Assembly (NCBI RefSeq): GCF_900156265.1 | Contig: NZ_FTNE01000001.1 | Span: forward strand, 181,528 to 245,527 | Direction of reading: 5' to 3' | Origin: Acidiphilium rubrum | Lineage (GTDB): Bacteria > Pseudomonadota > Alphaproteobacteria > Acetobacterales > Acetobacteraceae | DNA: 64,000 nucleotides | Shown here: positions 43,556 through 54,100 of the stretch, piece after piece | Layout of the letters: each line of letters starts with the position of its first letter | Position numbering within the stretch: the stretch's first letter is position 1 | Notes under the pieces: model-generated | What the model was told of the DNA's origin: nothing | Database searches by the model: none | Seen by the model: only the letters and a program-made list of their open reading frames with translations | Position numbers and translations under genes: made by a program

Positions 43556-43658
43556 CGACGTGCGGCTTGGCCCAAGGGCAGCTGGAACATCCGAATGGGC
43601 ATTGGCAAGTATTGCGCTAACGTGGGGGGGTGGGCAATCCCGGAAAGCGGTTCGCGCG

Positions 43659-44099
43659 ATGATCGGTTGGGTTCTGTTGTTGGCGGCATGTCTGGTCGGC
43701 GGTCCGGCGCAGGCTGCGAGGCTGCGTTGGCATCGGGTTTGGACGGTGAAACGGGTTGTTAGCGTGGCGTGTGATGCGGCTGATCGAAGGGCGTTTCACA
43801 AACATGTCGGGATGAAACTGACGATCGGTCCTGATCGGTTTATCAGTCCGGCTGATGAGAGTTGCCGGACGGGCGTGGTTTATACCGACGTTCGTCGGCG
43901 AAGGGCGGCTTATGCGTACAAGACGATACCGGGGATGCCGAAGATCGGACAGCGGTACGTTATGGCTGGCGTTGTGGGATGCGCGATGGCGAGCGGGCCT
44001 CCCAATGCCATCGCGCGGGTCGCGTTCGATGAGGCAACAGGATATTATCTATTCGAGGGCGGAGCAGTTTTTTGTTTTGCGTTAGGGGCTGCTGCATAG
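43659..44099 (+). CDS. secreted protein of unknown function
   Basis: A signal peptide (MIGWVLLLAACLVGGPAQA) precedes about 127 residues with four cysteines (VACDAADRR, DESCRTGVV, GVVGCAMAS, AVFCFALG). ATG 43659 is chosen because it starts the signal; the frame is open further up to 43560 with unlikely sequence. It is an accessory gene of the 41.6-46.3 kb region. No family recognised. Confidence 0.55.
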   Translation: MIGWVLLLAACLVGGPAQAARLRWHRVWTVKRVVSVACDAADRRAFHKHVGMKLTIGPDRFISPADESCRTGVVYTDVRRRRAAYAYKTIPGMPKIGQRYVMAGVVGCAMASGPPNAIARVAFDEATGYYLFEGGAVFCFALGAAA

Positions 44100-44228
44100 G
44101 CGATGGCGAATTTGGGGTCGGTTGAGTAGGGGGCGCAATGGCGGACGCTATGTAGGTCCGTTGGGTCGCGCAATGAGACTAGAGGCGGATTACGCCTGCG
44201 CTCTTCCGCCCCAAGCTTGCTCATTGTC

Positions 44229-45380
44229 TCAGGCGATTTTGACCGAATTTTGCTTCTTTGAGGTCGGTTCATTTTCGGCGACTCTCTTCGCGAAGATGGC
44301 AGACAACGGAGAATCGATCTCGAGCAGATTGTCTGTAGATGTCTCGCCGCCAGCGCCTGTCCCGAAGTCGAACGAATATTTCTTTGTCTTGCTCTCGTAT
44401 AGGTCGAATAGGCGACCAGCCCGTTCGCGCTTGTGAAACACTACAAATTTGCCTTTATATTTTCGGAACTCTATGTTCTCGATCTCTTCAAACATATTGT
44501 TTTCTTTAACTAGAAAAGCAAGCCGGCGCTTGACGTAATTAAATACTTCCAACTCTGATGCTGTCGGCAATGAAGCTTCATCGGTCTTGACGGTTATCTC
44601 ACTGACGGGACTTTCAGTTGGGGACAACGATTTTTCCAGTTCTTTGTCTTTTGCGGGTATGTCAAGTCGCTGGAGAATTCGGAGATTTATAAACTCGCGA
44701 AAGGCGCTGCGGGTTATCTCTCGGAATTCAGTTAAAGCCTTTGTGCGGATATGGCTCAAGCCTGCGTTTTGTAGAAGCATGCGAACAAATGGCTCGCTTG
44801 GGTCTTCTGCAAGCTTCGCTATCTGCTGAATCACGTTCTGGAAAATGAGTTTCCGCTTTGCCTCAGCGCCGATATTTTCCGGGTCAAAATTGCTTTTTTG
44901 AAGGCTCTTTAAACCTTCCTCGACAGAATCTTCGATCTTACCTTTGGCGACCTCACGTAGATCGATCGCCAAAAAGGCGGTTTGATCCATCATATTCGGT
45001 TCGTCGGAATCCGCGTAAAATTCGTAAACCAATCCGTCGGCGATCACACCCATTTTGACGGTGGGGGCTGCGTTGAAATAGGAACGAAGCTGGCCGCGGT
45101 CGTCTTTCAACGGTGAGCCAAGCGTTTTGCACTCGATGGCAATGACCGGAGACGTACCCTTGAGGATCGCGAAATCTACACGATTTTTGTATTTCTCGGA
45201 GAAGTCAGCGCCGTGTTCGGGGCAGACTTCGTCGGGGTTCCGGTCGTCATAGCCAAGAAAATTCAGGAACGGCAGGATAAGGAAAAGCTTCGTGCTTTCT
45301 TCATTGGTGCAACGGGGCGCGAGGGCCACCATACGAGATGCGAAAACCTTAAGTTTTTGACGAAAATCGTCTGACATCAT
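44229..45380 (-). CDS. stand-alone type I restriction HsdR N-terminal-like nuclease protein
   Basis: The N-terminal 170 residues match the HsdR_N fold. NEESTKLFLILPFLNFLGYD leads to a PD-(D/E)xK core in KYKNRVDFAILKG and VIAIECKTLG. No helicase domain follows. The C-terminal 200 residues contain a coiled linker and a small domain (FNYVKRRLAFLVKENNMFEE). Length is 383 residues. Codons are more AT-rich than neighbours, so transfer is likely. Such lone proteins are often annotated near defence genes, but no methylase or specificity gene is here. Start ATG 45380 or 45377. Confidence 0.75.
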   Translation of the reverse strand: MMSDDFRQKLKVFASRMVALAPRCTNEESTKLFLILPFLNFLGYDDRNPDEVCPEHGADFSEKYKNRVDFAILKGTSPVIAIECKTLGSPLKDDRGQLRSYFNAAPTVKMGVIADGLVYEFYADSDEPNMMDQTAFLAIDLREVAKGKIEDSVEEGLKSLQKSNFDPENIGAEAKRKLIFQNVIQQIAKLAEDPSEPFVRMLLQNAGLSHIRTKALTEFREITRSAFREFINLRILQRLDIPAKDKELEKSLSPTESPVSEITVKTDEASLPTASELEVFNYVKRRLAFLVKENNMFEEIENIEFRKYKGKFVVFHKRERAGRLFDLYESKTKKYSFDFGTGAGGETSTDNLLEIDSPLSAIFAKRVAENEPTSKKQNSVKIA

Positions 45381-45603
45381 AGTTCCCTGTAAAACTTAAA
45401 TTCTGCCGGCTGTTTTAACGCATAGTGTCACCGAACGCTATCTTTTTTCTGGTGGGTAATTTTAAGGTGTTATTTACAAAAATTCGACAATATTTATTGG
45501 ACGCCATGCTTACCTGACTGGGCACGCACGAATTGCGATGGGCAGTGACGTCTCACGATCCGGGACGTTAGGCTACGGTAGTAAGCCAATAAAATAGAAT
45601 TGA
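45381..45603. other. AT-rich intergenic sequence
   Basis: This 223-base stretch between the HsdR_N gene and the gene fragment is AT-rich. It holds no open frame with coding character and no clear promoter on either strand. Confidence 0.4.
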
Positions 45604-45723
45604 TACAAGCCGGATTCGCCCAAAGCGCTACAGGCGTTTACTCTTCTGCAGGGGAATGAAGACAAGGATATGCCAGTTTACGGCTGGCCAATACCTCCTT
45701 TGCTGAAATATCCTTCGGTCTAA
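45604..45723 (+). pseudogene. C-terminal remnant of an unknown gene
   Basis: From a TGA at 45601 the frame is open to a TAA at 45723 and reads YKPDSPKALQAFTLLQGNED, then KDMPVYGWPIPPLLKYPSV. The sequence looks like a real protein end but has no start with a ribosome site except an internal ATG at 45670. It overlaps the end of the convergent secreted-protein gene by four bases. It is probably a 3' fragment left by recombination. Confidence 0.35.
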
Positions 45724-46226
45724 TAAACTGAGCAGTTTCCAATTTCAATCGCTGGTGTATCTGTGTCCACGTCACTTGGGGCAGTGTAACCCCCGTAATA
45801 AACGGCTTCGAATCTTAGGTTCTGGGTATTTACTCTGAGTGTAAAACCATTGAACCCTACGCATGATATTGAGTCTGAACTCGCCAAACTTGGAAAACTC
45901 TCGTCAGCGCAGGCGGCATCCCAGAATTTGTTGCCAACTAATTTTTCAGCATACATGTAGTGGCCACTTAATATTTCTTTTCTGCCGCCTACCAATGCAG
46001 AAAGACCAGGGTCATTAGATATATTGTATCTAGTTATGATATATGCGCGTTTATCTTTAAAGTTTCCAGGTCGCCATTTTTTCTGTACAAAAGTGTAGCC
46101 GACCCCGAAATTTGTCGTGCATATGTACCCATTGATCCTTACATCGGCCTTTGAGAGCGGGGTCGTTATAAAGAACGCACAAAAAAATAAAAAATGCTTC
46201 CTTCTCACTTTTGATTGCCACAACAT
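45720..46226 (-). CDS. secreted protein of unknown function, AT-rich
   Basis: A signal peptide (HFLFFCAFFITTPLSKA) follows a basic start. The mature part of about 140 residues has four cysteines (GYICTTNF, DAACADES, SISCVGFN, IGNCSVY) and many aromatic residues. Base composition is much more AT-rich than in flanking core genes, pointing to transfer. Length is 168 residues. No family recognised. It ends the accessory region next to ilvN. Confidence 0.6.
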   Translation of the reverse strand: MLWQSKVRRKHFLFFCAFFITTPLSKADVRINGYICTTNFGVGYTFVQKKWRPGNFKDKRAYIITRYNISNDPGLSALVGGRKEILSGHYMYAEKLVGNKFWDAACADESFPSLASSDSISCVGFNGFTLRVNTQNLRFEAVYYGGYTAPSDVDTDTPAIEIGNCSVY

Positions 46227-46305
46227 CTGGCTCGATGACCTAAATTCATCCGATTCACTTCAATTTGCTCTTCTGCCGCTATCTTGTCTTCAACTATTCT
46301 TCGCC

Positions 46306-46824
46306 TTAAATCGTTCGAACCCCCCGCGCAATCGCAGCAACGCCCGTCCTTGAAACCTCCGCCAACCCCAATGGCCGCATCAAATCCAGAAATGCGTCCA
46401 ACTTATCTGTCGCCCCGGTCAATTCAAACACGAAACTCTCAGTGGTTGCATCAATAACTCGTGCGCGGAAGGCGTCGGCTAGGCGGAGGGCTTCGGCGCG
46501 GTTTTGGTTTTGGCCTATTACTTTGATCAGGGCGAGTTCGCGGGCCAAATGTGGGCCTTCGCGGGAGAGGTCGGAGACGCGGTAGACGGGGACGAGGCGG
46601 TCTAGTTGGGCTTTGATCTGGTCGATGACGAGTTCGGTGCCGGTGGTGACGATGGTGATGCGGCTTTTGCGGCGGTCGTCTTCGACGGGGGCGACGGTGA
46701 GGCTGTCGATGTTGTAGCCGCGGCCGGAGAAGAGGCCGATGACGCGGGCGAGGACGCCGGATTCGTTTTCGACGAGGACGGAGATGGTGGCGGAGCGGAG
46801 GGTTTGTTCGACGATGGCGTTCAT
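46306..46824 (-). CDS. ilvN: acetolactate synthase small (regulatory) subunit
   Basis: The small subunit activates IlvB and confers valine feedback control. The N-terminal ACT domain reads TISVLVENESGVLARVIGLFSGRGYNI without a break; LTVAPVEDD and ELALIKV follow. The C-terminal half is the usual second domain. Length is 172 residues. ATG 46824 starts MNAIVEQTLRSAT. It lies 165 bases after ilvB on the same strand with a hairpin repeat between. Confidence 0.94.
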   Translation of the reverse strand: MNAIVEQTLRSATISVLVENESGVLARVIGLFSGRGYNIDSLTVAPVEDDRRKSRITIVTTGTELVIDQIKAQLDRLVPVYRVSDLSREGPHLARELALIKVIGQNQNRAEALRLADAFRARVIDATTESFVFELTGATDKLDAFLDLMRPLGLAEVSRTGVAAIARGVRTI

Positions 46825-46948
46825 GGTCTGGGGCTTTACTCAAGGGTAGGTTATGGTGGCGGGGCTGGATTGCCGCGCTTCGCTCGCAATGACGAGTGAG
46901 GTGCTGCAGTACTCAGAGGCGAGGACCCAAAGGACTAAAAGTTTTTTG

Positions 46949-46970
46949 CTGCTTTTTTACAAAAAAGCAG
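46949..46970. repeat. T-run/A-run hairpin repeat after ilvB
   Basis: CTGCTTTTTT-ac-AAAAAAGCAG is a perfect 10-bp stem with a 2-base loop, preceded by AAAAGTTTTTTG as in the copies at 16.6-16.7 kb. Relative to those, CTTC/GAAG has become CTGC/GCAG, a change on both arms that keeps pairing. It starts 20 bases beyond the ilvB stop. Confidence 0.8.
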
Positions 46971-46989
46971 TACTTAACTTTGCTTCCCT

Positions 46990-48771
46990 TCAGACGAGCA
47001 CCAACCCCTCATCGGTGATATCGCGCGCTTCCTGTTCGTGTTCCGGCCCGAGGATCATGTCGTTATGCGCGGCGCCGGAGGGGATCATGGGGAAGCAGTT
47101 TTCGAAGCGGTCGACGTGGATATCGGCGATAACGGGTTGGTCCGAGGCGATCATGTCCATGATCACGCGGTCGAGGTCATCGATTGTGTTGGCGCGGAGG
47201 CCGACGGCGTGGAAGCTTTCGGCGAGTTTAACGAAATCGGGCAATGCTGCGGAGTAGCTTTCGGAGTAGCGGCTACCGTGCAGGAGTTCCTGCCATTGGC
47301 GGACCATGCCCATGTATTCGTTGTTGAGGATGAAGATTTTCACCGGCAGGCGGTATTGTGCGAGGGTGCCCATTTCCTGGATGTTCATCAGGATGCTCGC
47401 CTCACCGGCGATATCTATCACCAGCGCGTCGGGGTGGGCAAGCTGGGTTCCCATGGCCGCCGGCAGGCCGTAGCCCATGGTGCCGAGGCCGCCGGAGGTC
47501 ATCCAGCGGTTGGGGTGTTCGAAGCGGTAGTGTTGGGCGGCCCACATCTGGTGCTGGCCGACTTCGGTGGTGATGTAGGTTTCACGATCGCGCGTGAGTT
47601 CCCAGAGGCGCTGGATCGCGTGCTGGGGTTTGATGGTGGCGCCGGGTTCGAAGCTCTGGGTGAATTTCAGGCAGTCCTTGGCGCGCCAGGTTTCGATGCG
47701 CGCCCACCAATCGGCCAGTGCGCCGCGGTCCTGGCGGGTGGCGTCGGATTTCCAGGCGTCGATCAGCGCGCGCAGGGCCAGGGTGGCGTCCGCGATGATC
47801 GGCACGTCGACCACGACGTTCTTGTTGATGTTGGCGGGGTCGATATCGACATGGATTTTTTTCGAGCCCGGCGAGAAGGCGTTGAGCCGGCCGGTCACCC
47901 GATCGTCGAACCGTGCGCCGAGGTTCACCATCACGTCGCAGCCGTGCATGGCGAGGTTGGCCTCGTAGGTGCCATGCATGCCCAGCATGCCGAGGAAGGC
48001 GGGGTTGGCGGCGGGGAAGGCGCCGAGGCCCATCAGGGTCGAGGTGACCGGTGCGCCGGTGAGGCGGGCGAATTCGCGCAGCAGTTCGGAGGCTTCGGGG
48101 CCGGCGTTGATGATGCCGCCGCCGGTGTAGAGAATGGGCCGGCGTGCCGCTTTGATCAGGCGGATCGCTTCGGCTATGCGGGCGGGGTCGGGTTCGGTCT
48201 GCGGCCGATAGCTGCGGTGTGGTCCGGTCGCGGGTTCGTCGTAGGGGGCGGGGTTGATCAAAATGTCCTTGGGCAGATCGACCAGCACGGGTCCGGGCCG
48301 GCCGGTGCGCGCGACGTAGAAGGCTTCGTGCACGATGCGCGAGAGGTCTTCCGAGCGTTTGACCAGGTAGTTATGCTTGGTCGCCTGGCGGGTGATGCCG
48401 GTGGTGTCGGCTTCCTGAAATGCGTCGTTGCCGATCAGATGGGTGGGGACCTGGCCGGTCAGGCAGACCAGCGGAATACTGTCCATCAGCGCATCGAGCA
48501 GGCCGGTGACCGCGTTGGTCGCACCGGGGCCGGAGGTGACCAGCACCACGCCGGTCTTGCCGGTCGAGCGGGCGTAGCCTTCCGCGGCGTGGACCGCGGC
48601 CTGTTCGTGGCGGACCAGGATGTGGCGAATGGCGTTCTGCTGGAACAGCGCATCATAGATCGGTAGCACGGCGCCGCCGGGATAGCCGAAAATAACATCT
48701 ACGCCCTGGGCGCGCAGGGCGCGGAGCAGGGTTTCGGCGCCGGAGACGGCGGTGGTGTTGAGCGCGTTCAT
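46990..48771 (-). CDS. ilvB: acetolactate synthase large (catalytic) subunit
   Basis: This thiamine diphosphate enzyme makes acetolactate or acetohydroxybutyrate in valine, leucine and isoleucine synthesis. [18 protein letters not shown] and [18 protein letters not shown] (catalytic Glu) are in the N-terminal domain. The TPP motif begins [19 protein letters not shown], with GEA where most have GDA or GDG. Length is 593 residues from ATG 48771, which has AGGA upstream; a TTG at 48792 is unlikely. It is upstream of ilvN in one operon. Confidence 0.95.
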   Translation of the reverse strand: MNALNTTAVSGAETLLRALRAQGVDVIFGYPGGAVLPIYDALFQQNAIRHILVRHEQAAVHAAEGYARSTGKTGVVLVTSGPGATNAVTGLLDALMDSIPLVCLTGQVPTHLIGNDAFQEADTTGITRQATKHNYLVKRSEDLSRIVHEAFYVARTGRPGPVLVDLPKDILINPAPYDEPATGPHRSYRPQTEPDPARIAEAIRLIKAARRPILYTGGGIINAGPEASELLREFARLTGAPVTSTLMGLGAFPAANPAFLGMLGMHGTYEANLAMHGCDVMVNLGARFDDRVTGRLNAFSPGSKKIHVDIDPANINKNVVVDVPIIADATLALRALIDAWKSDATRQDRGALADWWARIETWRAKDCLKFTQSFEPGATIKPQHAIQRLWELTRDRETYITTEVGQHQMWAAQHYRFEHPNRWMTSGGLGTMGYGLPAAMGTQLAHPDALVIDIAGEASILMNIQEMGTLAQYRLPVKIFILNNEYMGMVRQWQELLHGSRYSESYSAALPDFVKLAESFHAVGLRANTIDDLDRVIMDMIASDQPVIADIHVDRFENCFPMIPSGAAHNDMILGPEHEQEARDITDEGLVLV

Positions 48772-48824
48772 CAATTGGTCCTGTATCAGCAAGGCTTACG
48801 GGTAGCGCGGGGTGACCCTATGCG

Positions 48825-49757
48825 TCAACCGTTATCGTTAATAAGTGAAATAAAATAACGGTCAAGACTTTCCGAATATTGCGTTGCATGGCTGAATCGC
48901 GCATGGATCATCTGCGTTGCGTCCGCGTCGACCAACCTCTGGTGGCGAAACCAGGTGCCCTGGCGCTTGGTATAGGCGAGCGTCGCGGCAATCGCGCGGT
49001 CTGCCGCCGCCGCGAGCGTCAATTCGCCGGCCAGATGCGCGCGCAACTCCGGCACGCCATGCGCCCGCAGCCCCGGCAGCGCGGGATCGGGGTTGCGCGC
49101 GTGCACCTGCCGCACTTCATCCAGCGCGCCAGCATCGAGCATGGCGGCGAACCGCGCGGTGATCGCGCCGCGCAGTTCATCGCGCGGCGGATCGAGCAAC
49201 ACCACGCCCAACCGGTAGCCGATCAGGCGTGCGCGCGGCAGCGCGTGCCAATGCGCAAGCCCGTGGCCGGTGCCGAGCCAGACCTCCGCCGCGCGGGCCA
49301 GGCGCTGCGGGTCGGACGGGCGGAGCCGGCTCGCCGTCGCCGGGTCGCGTGCCGCGAGCCAGTCGTGCAGCCAGGCAGGGCCGTGCCGGTCGAGCAGCGC
49401 GCGTGCCTCGGCGCGTGCCGCGCTGCCGGGGTCGGGGATGGCGGAGATGCCGTTGATCAGCGCGCTGAGATACATCCCGGTGCCGCCGCACAGGATCGGC
49501 AGGGATACGGTTTCCAGCACGCGCAGCGCCGCCGCCCGCCACCACGCCGCATCGACCGGTTGATCGAGCGCGCGCACGCCGTAGAGCGCGTGGGGTGCGA
49601 CCGCTTCATCGGCCGCACTCGGCCGCGCGGTGATGATCCGCCAATCGGCGTAGCACTGCATCGCGTCGGCATTGATGATGGTGCCGCCAAACCTGGTCGC
49701 GACTTGGAGCGCCAGCGCGGACTTGCCCGAGGCGGTCGGCCCGGCGATGACGATCAT
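48825..49757 (-). CDS. miaA: tRNA dimethylallyltransferase
   Basis: MiaA adds the dimethylallyl group to A37 of tRNAs reading UNN codons. The P-loop is MIVIAGPTASGKSALALQ, followed by INADAMQCYADWRIITARPS and LCGGTGMYLSALINGI. TYTKRQ-type sequence ATLAYTKRQGTWFRHQ is near the C terminus. ATG 49757 gives 310 residues, the usual size. An ATG at 49817 would add 20 residues and overlap the divergent serB start codon. No ribosome site distinguishes them. Confidence 0.93.
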   Translation of the reverse strand: MIVIAGPTASGKSALALQVATRFGGTIINADAMQCYADWRIITARPSAADEAVAPHALYGVRALDQPVDAAWWRAAALRVLETVSLPILCGGTGMYLSALINGISAIPDPGSAARAEARALLDRHGPAWLHDWLAARDPATASRLRPSDPQRLARAAEVWLGTGHGLAHWHALPRARLIGYRLGVVLLDPPRDELRGAITARFAAMLDAGALDEVRQVHARNPDPALPGLRAHGVPELRAHLAGELTLAAAADRAIAATLAYTKRQGTWFRHQRLVDADATQMIHARFSHATQYSESLDRYFISLINDNG

Positions 49758-49815
49758 CGGACGGGCGTTTGGCGCGCTTGTCGAACCGGGGCTGATTGCT
49801 TTAGGCGATGTCTCC

Positions 49816-50688
49816 ATGAAATTCGTTCTGGTGCTGGTCGCTCCGCGCGGCAAGGTTTCGCTCACCGATGCCATGGTCGAGCGCGTGCGCCGATCGATCG
49901 CGGGCGGCGAGGCGGCGTGGCTTTCGCCGGGCGAGGCGGCGGAAATTCCCTGCATGATGGAGCCTGAGCGCGACATCATCGCCGAGGCGCTGGAAGGCGC
50001 GCCGATCGATGCGCTGTGCGTCAAGGCGCGCGGCCGGCGCAAGGCGGTGCTGATCGCGGATATGGACAGTACGATCGTCACCTCCGAAACGCTCGATGAA
50101 CTGGCCGGCGAAGCCGGGGTCGGCGCACAGGTCGCGGCGATCACCCAGCGGTCGATGGCCGGCGAGATCGATTTCGCCGAAGCTTTGCGTGAGCGGGTAG
50201 CACTGCTGCGCGGCCTGGATATCACGGCCCTGGAACGCACCTGGCGCAAAACCGAACTGATGCCGGGCGCGCGCGAACTGGTTGCCACCATGCGCGCGCA
50301 TGGCGCGGTGACCGCGCTGGTTTCGGGCGGGTTCACGTATTTTACCGGCCGCGTGGCGGCTGAATTAGGATTCGAATCTCATCGGGCCAATAACCTGCTC
50401 GACGATGGCTCGCGCCTGACCGGGGCGGTGGGCGAGCCGATCCTGGATCGCGACGCCAAGCGCGCCGCGCTGCACGAGATTGCGGCGCTGCGCGGCGTCA
50501 AACTCGGGGCGACGATGGCGGTGGGCGATGGGGCCAATGATCTGGCGATGATCACCGATGCGGGCATGGGGATCGCCTATCATGCCAGGCCGGTGCTGCG
50601 GCAACAGACCAGGCTGCATGTCGATCACGCCGATCTGCGGGCCCTGCTGTTCGTGCAGGGGTATCCCGCTTCGGTGTTTCGCGCCTAG
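49816..50688 (+). CDS. serB: phosphoserine phosphatase
   Basis: SerB is the last step of serine synthesis and a HAD-family hydrolase. The nucleophile motif is IADMDSTIVTSETLDELA, motif II is TALVSGGFT, and motif IV is MAVGDGANDLAMI. The N-terminal 80 residues form a small regulatory-type domain (MKFVLVLVAPRGKVSL). Length is 290 residues. It diverges from miaA. Confidence 0.94.
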   Translation: MKFVLVLVAPRGKVSLTDAMVERVRRSIAGGEAAWLSPGEAAEIPCMMEPERDIIAEALEGAPIDALCVKARGRRKAVLIADMDSTIVTSETLDELAGEAGVGAQVAAITQRSMAGEIDFAEALRERVALLRGLDITALERTWRKTELMPGARELVATMRAHGAVTALVSGGFTYFTGRVAAELGFESHRANNLLDDGSRLTGAVGEPILDRDAKRAALHEIAALRGVKLGATMAVGDGANDLAMITDAGMGIAYHARPVLRQQTRLHVDHADLRALLFVQGYPASVFRA

Positions 50689-50994
50689 TTAGCGCCAGAC
50701 CCAGTGGCCCGGCACCCAGGCACCGGCCCAGTTGCGATGCGGCGGAATCCAGACGCGCGGGGGCGGGCGGTAATAAGCCGGCGGCGGGCCGTAATAGGCA
50801 TAGGCCGGCGGCGGCGGGTAATAAACGCGCGGTGCCGGCACCACCAGCGGGATCGAGATGCCGATGCCGAAGCGCGGTCCGCCCCACCAGGCGTAGGCGG
50901 ATTGCGGGATCGCCATGGTGGCTCCGACCAGCGCGGCAGTCGCCGCGGCGAGCATCGTGCGGTTGAACTTCGCAGGCAAAACGCGGGATAGCAT
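50689..50994 (-). CDS. exported Tyr/Pro-rich protein (YYPPPP repeats)
   Basis: A signal peptide ends near SAYA. The mature part is short and made of tyrosine-proline repeats (RVYYPPPPAYAYYGPPPAYY) with a GHWVW end. Length is 101 residues. It starts one base after the convergent serB stop. A protein with the same plan is encoded at 60457-60798. Such YPPPP-repeat proteins are surface or periplasmic in related bacteria; function unknown. Confidence 0.65.
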   Translation of the reverse strand: MLSRVLPAKFNRTMLAAATAALVGATMAIPQSAYAWWGGPRFGIGISIPLVVPAPRVYYPPPPAYAYYGPPPAYYRPPPRVWIPPHRNWAGAWVPGHWVWR

Positions 50995-51106
50995 GAGCGT
51001 TCTCCATTCAATGGGGCACCGATGATGCGATGCCGATGCATGGCATATAGGTCGATGCTGTGTAACGAACCGATGCATTTTGTGACTCAAGTCCGGGACC
51101 GTGGCG

Positions 51107-54100
51107 CTACTCGGCGGCGATGCCGAACGGTTGCGGGGCTTGGGCCGGGGCCGTTGGGGTGAATGCGGCATCGAGGCTGGCCCAGAGCGGTTCGACCGCG
51201 GCGAGATTGTGCGCCTTGATATGGCCGTAGCCGCGAATCTGTGCCGGCAGGCCTGCGAGTTCGACGGCGCGGCCGAAATTGGCCTGGCTCAACCGGGGCA
51301 GCACCGCGCGCAGCGAGGTTTCGTAGCGCGCGATCAGGGCGCGTTCGCTGCGGCGTTCCGCAGTATGGCCGAACGGATCGAGGGCGGTGCCGCGCAGGAT
51401 TTTGAAATGATGCAGCACGCCGAACACGCGCAGCATCCAGGCGCCGTATTCGCGCTTTTGCTGATGGCCGGTGCGCTTGTCGCGCTTGGCCAGCAACGGC
51501 GGGGCGAGGTTGAATTTGATCGTTGCGCCGTCTTCGAATTGGGCCGCGATCGCGGCGCGGAAGGCGGGGGCGGCGTAGAGGCGGGCGACTTCGTATTCGT
51601 CCTTGTAGGCCATCAGTTTGTAGAAATTGCGGGCGACGGCTTCGGTCAATGCGGTCGAGCCCGGGCGGATGCGCTGCTCGGCGTGGCGCACTTCAGCCAG
51701 TAGGGCCATGTAGCGCCCGGCGTAGGCGGTGTTCTGGTAGTCGATCAGCTCGTCGCGGAAGCGGGCGATCACGCTGTCGAGATCGGCCGGGGCGGCGTTG
51801 CTGGTGCGGCCGGGCAGTTTGGCGGTGACCGCTTCGAGATCGAGTGCTGCGGCGCGGCCCCAGGCGAAGGCGGCGAGGTTGAGGGCGACCGCCTGGTTGT
51901 TGAGGTTGATGGCCTGCTCGATCGAGGTGCGGGCGACCGGGATTTTGCCGGCCTGCCAGGCGTAGCCGAGGACGAAGAGGTTGGTGGCAATGGCGTCGCC
52001 CATCAGGGCGGTCGCGATTTTGGTGGCTTCGATGGTGGCCAGGTTCGGTTCGCCGATGCGCTGCGCGATGGTGGTGCGCAGGCGGCGCATCGGCAGGGAA
52101 AAATCGGGGTCGCGGGTGAAATCGCCGGTGATGGTTTCGTGCAGATTGACCACGGCCGTGGTGGTGTCGCCCAGGCAGTCGAGGGTTTCGTGTTCGGCGG
52201 CGACCAGGGCGTCGCAGCCGAGGAGGAGATCGGCCTGGCCTTGCGGGATGCGCAGCGACTGGCCGGTGCCGGCGGCGCCGCCGAAGCGGACGTGCGAGAC
52301 CACGGCGCCGCCTTTCTGGGCGAGGCCGAGCACATCGAGCACCGAGACCTTGTTGCCGTCGAGATGGGCGGCCATGCCGAGCAGGGCGCCGATGGTGACG
52401 ACGCCGGTGCCGCCGATGCCGGCGATGACGACGTTCCACGGGCGGTCGAGGCTCGGGAGCGTGGGTTCGGGGAGGTTTTCGGGGGCGTTGGCCAAGGTGA
52501 TTTCGGGTTTTCTGACGCCTGCGCCGTGGATCGTGACGAAGCTGGGGCAGAAGCCTTCGACGCAGGAGAAATCCTTGTTGCAGGAGGATTGGTCGATCGC
52601 GCGTTTGCGGCCGAATGCGGTTTCGACCGGGACGACGGAGACGCAGTTGGAGGTTTTCGAGCAGTCGCCGCAGCCTTCGCAGACGCGCTCGTTGATGAAG
52701 GCGCGTTTGGCGGGGTCGACCATGGTGCCGCGTTTGCGGCGGCGGCGTTTTTCGGTGGCACAGGTCTGATCGTAGATCAGGATGGTCACACCTTGGGTTT
52801 CGCGCAGGGTGCGCTGGAGCGCGTCGAGCGTGCGGCGGTGGTGGATGGTGACGCCGGCGGCGAGGTCGGTGACGCCCAGGTATTTTTCCGGCTCGTCGGT
52901 GACAATGTCGATTCTTGACGCGCCTTCGGCGGCCATCTGGCGGGTGATTTGGGGCACGCTGAGCGGGCCATCGACGTGTTGGCCGCCGGTCATCGCCACG
53001 GCGTCGTTGAACAGGATGCGGTAGGTGATGTTGGCTTTTGCCGCGATCGCGGCGCGGATCGCGAGGCTGCCGGAGTGGTGGTAGGTGCCGTCGCCAAGAT
53101 TGGCGAAGACGTGTTGTTCGGTGGTGAAGGGGGCCTGGCCGATCCAGGCGACGCCTTCGCCGCCCATCTGGCTGAACACGTCGGTTTCGCGGTCCATCCA
53201 GGTGACCATGTAATGGCAGCCGATGCCGGCCATGGCGCGGGAGCCCTCGGGCACCACGGTCGAGGTGGAATGGGGGCAGCCGGAGCAGAAATGCGGGGTG
53301 CGGTGGGCGCCGAAATCAAGTTTCCGGGCGATGTCGATATTGGCGCGGAGGTTGGCGAGGCTGGTCGCGCGGGCTTCGGTGGGGTGGATGCGTTGGACGC
53401 GGTCACCCAGGGCCAGGGTGATTTCGGCGGCGGAGAGATCGGATTCGGCTTTGAGCAGGGTGAGCCCCCGATCGTCGGTCTTGCCAAGGACCCTGGGGGC
53501 GTTGGCGGTGCCGTAGAGGATGGTCTTGATCTGGGTTTCGATGAGGGGCTGTTTTTCCTCGACGACGATGATTTCTTCGAGGCCGTGGGCGAAGGCGCGG
53601 ATGATGTCGGGTTCGAGCGGCCAGGTCATGCCGAGTTTGAGGATCCGGATGCCGGCGAGGGCGAGATCGGTGCGGGATTGTTCGACATCGAGGAAGGATT
53701 TGCCGGCGGTGACGATGCCGATGCGGGCGCCGGGGGCGGGATCGATGATGCGGTTGACCGGATTGGCGCGGACGAAGTCGAGCAGGGCGGGGTGGCGGAC
53801 GCGGAGGACCCTTGATTCTTGGACCAGGATTGGTTCGTGTAGGCGCATGGCGACGGTAGCCGGGTCGATGTCCGGCATGATGATCGGGATGGCGGGATCG
53901 ATGATGATCGAGGCGGTGCAGTCGATGATTTCCTCGACGGTCTTGAAGCCGAGGTAGAGGCCGGAGTGGCGCGAGGCGGCCCAGCCGTAGAGGCCGAGGG
54001 TGAGAATATCGGGGATCGAACTGGGGGCGAGGATGGGGATTCCGGCGGCGATCAGGGCCTGTTCGGATTGGTTGGCGATCGAGGAGGATTTGGCGGCGTG

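Noticed and set aside
47038-48666. 542-codon open frame on the + strand
   Set aside because: It is antisense to ilvB. The Gly/Val/Asp-rich composition is explained by the opposite strand.
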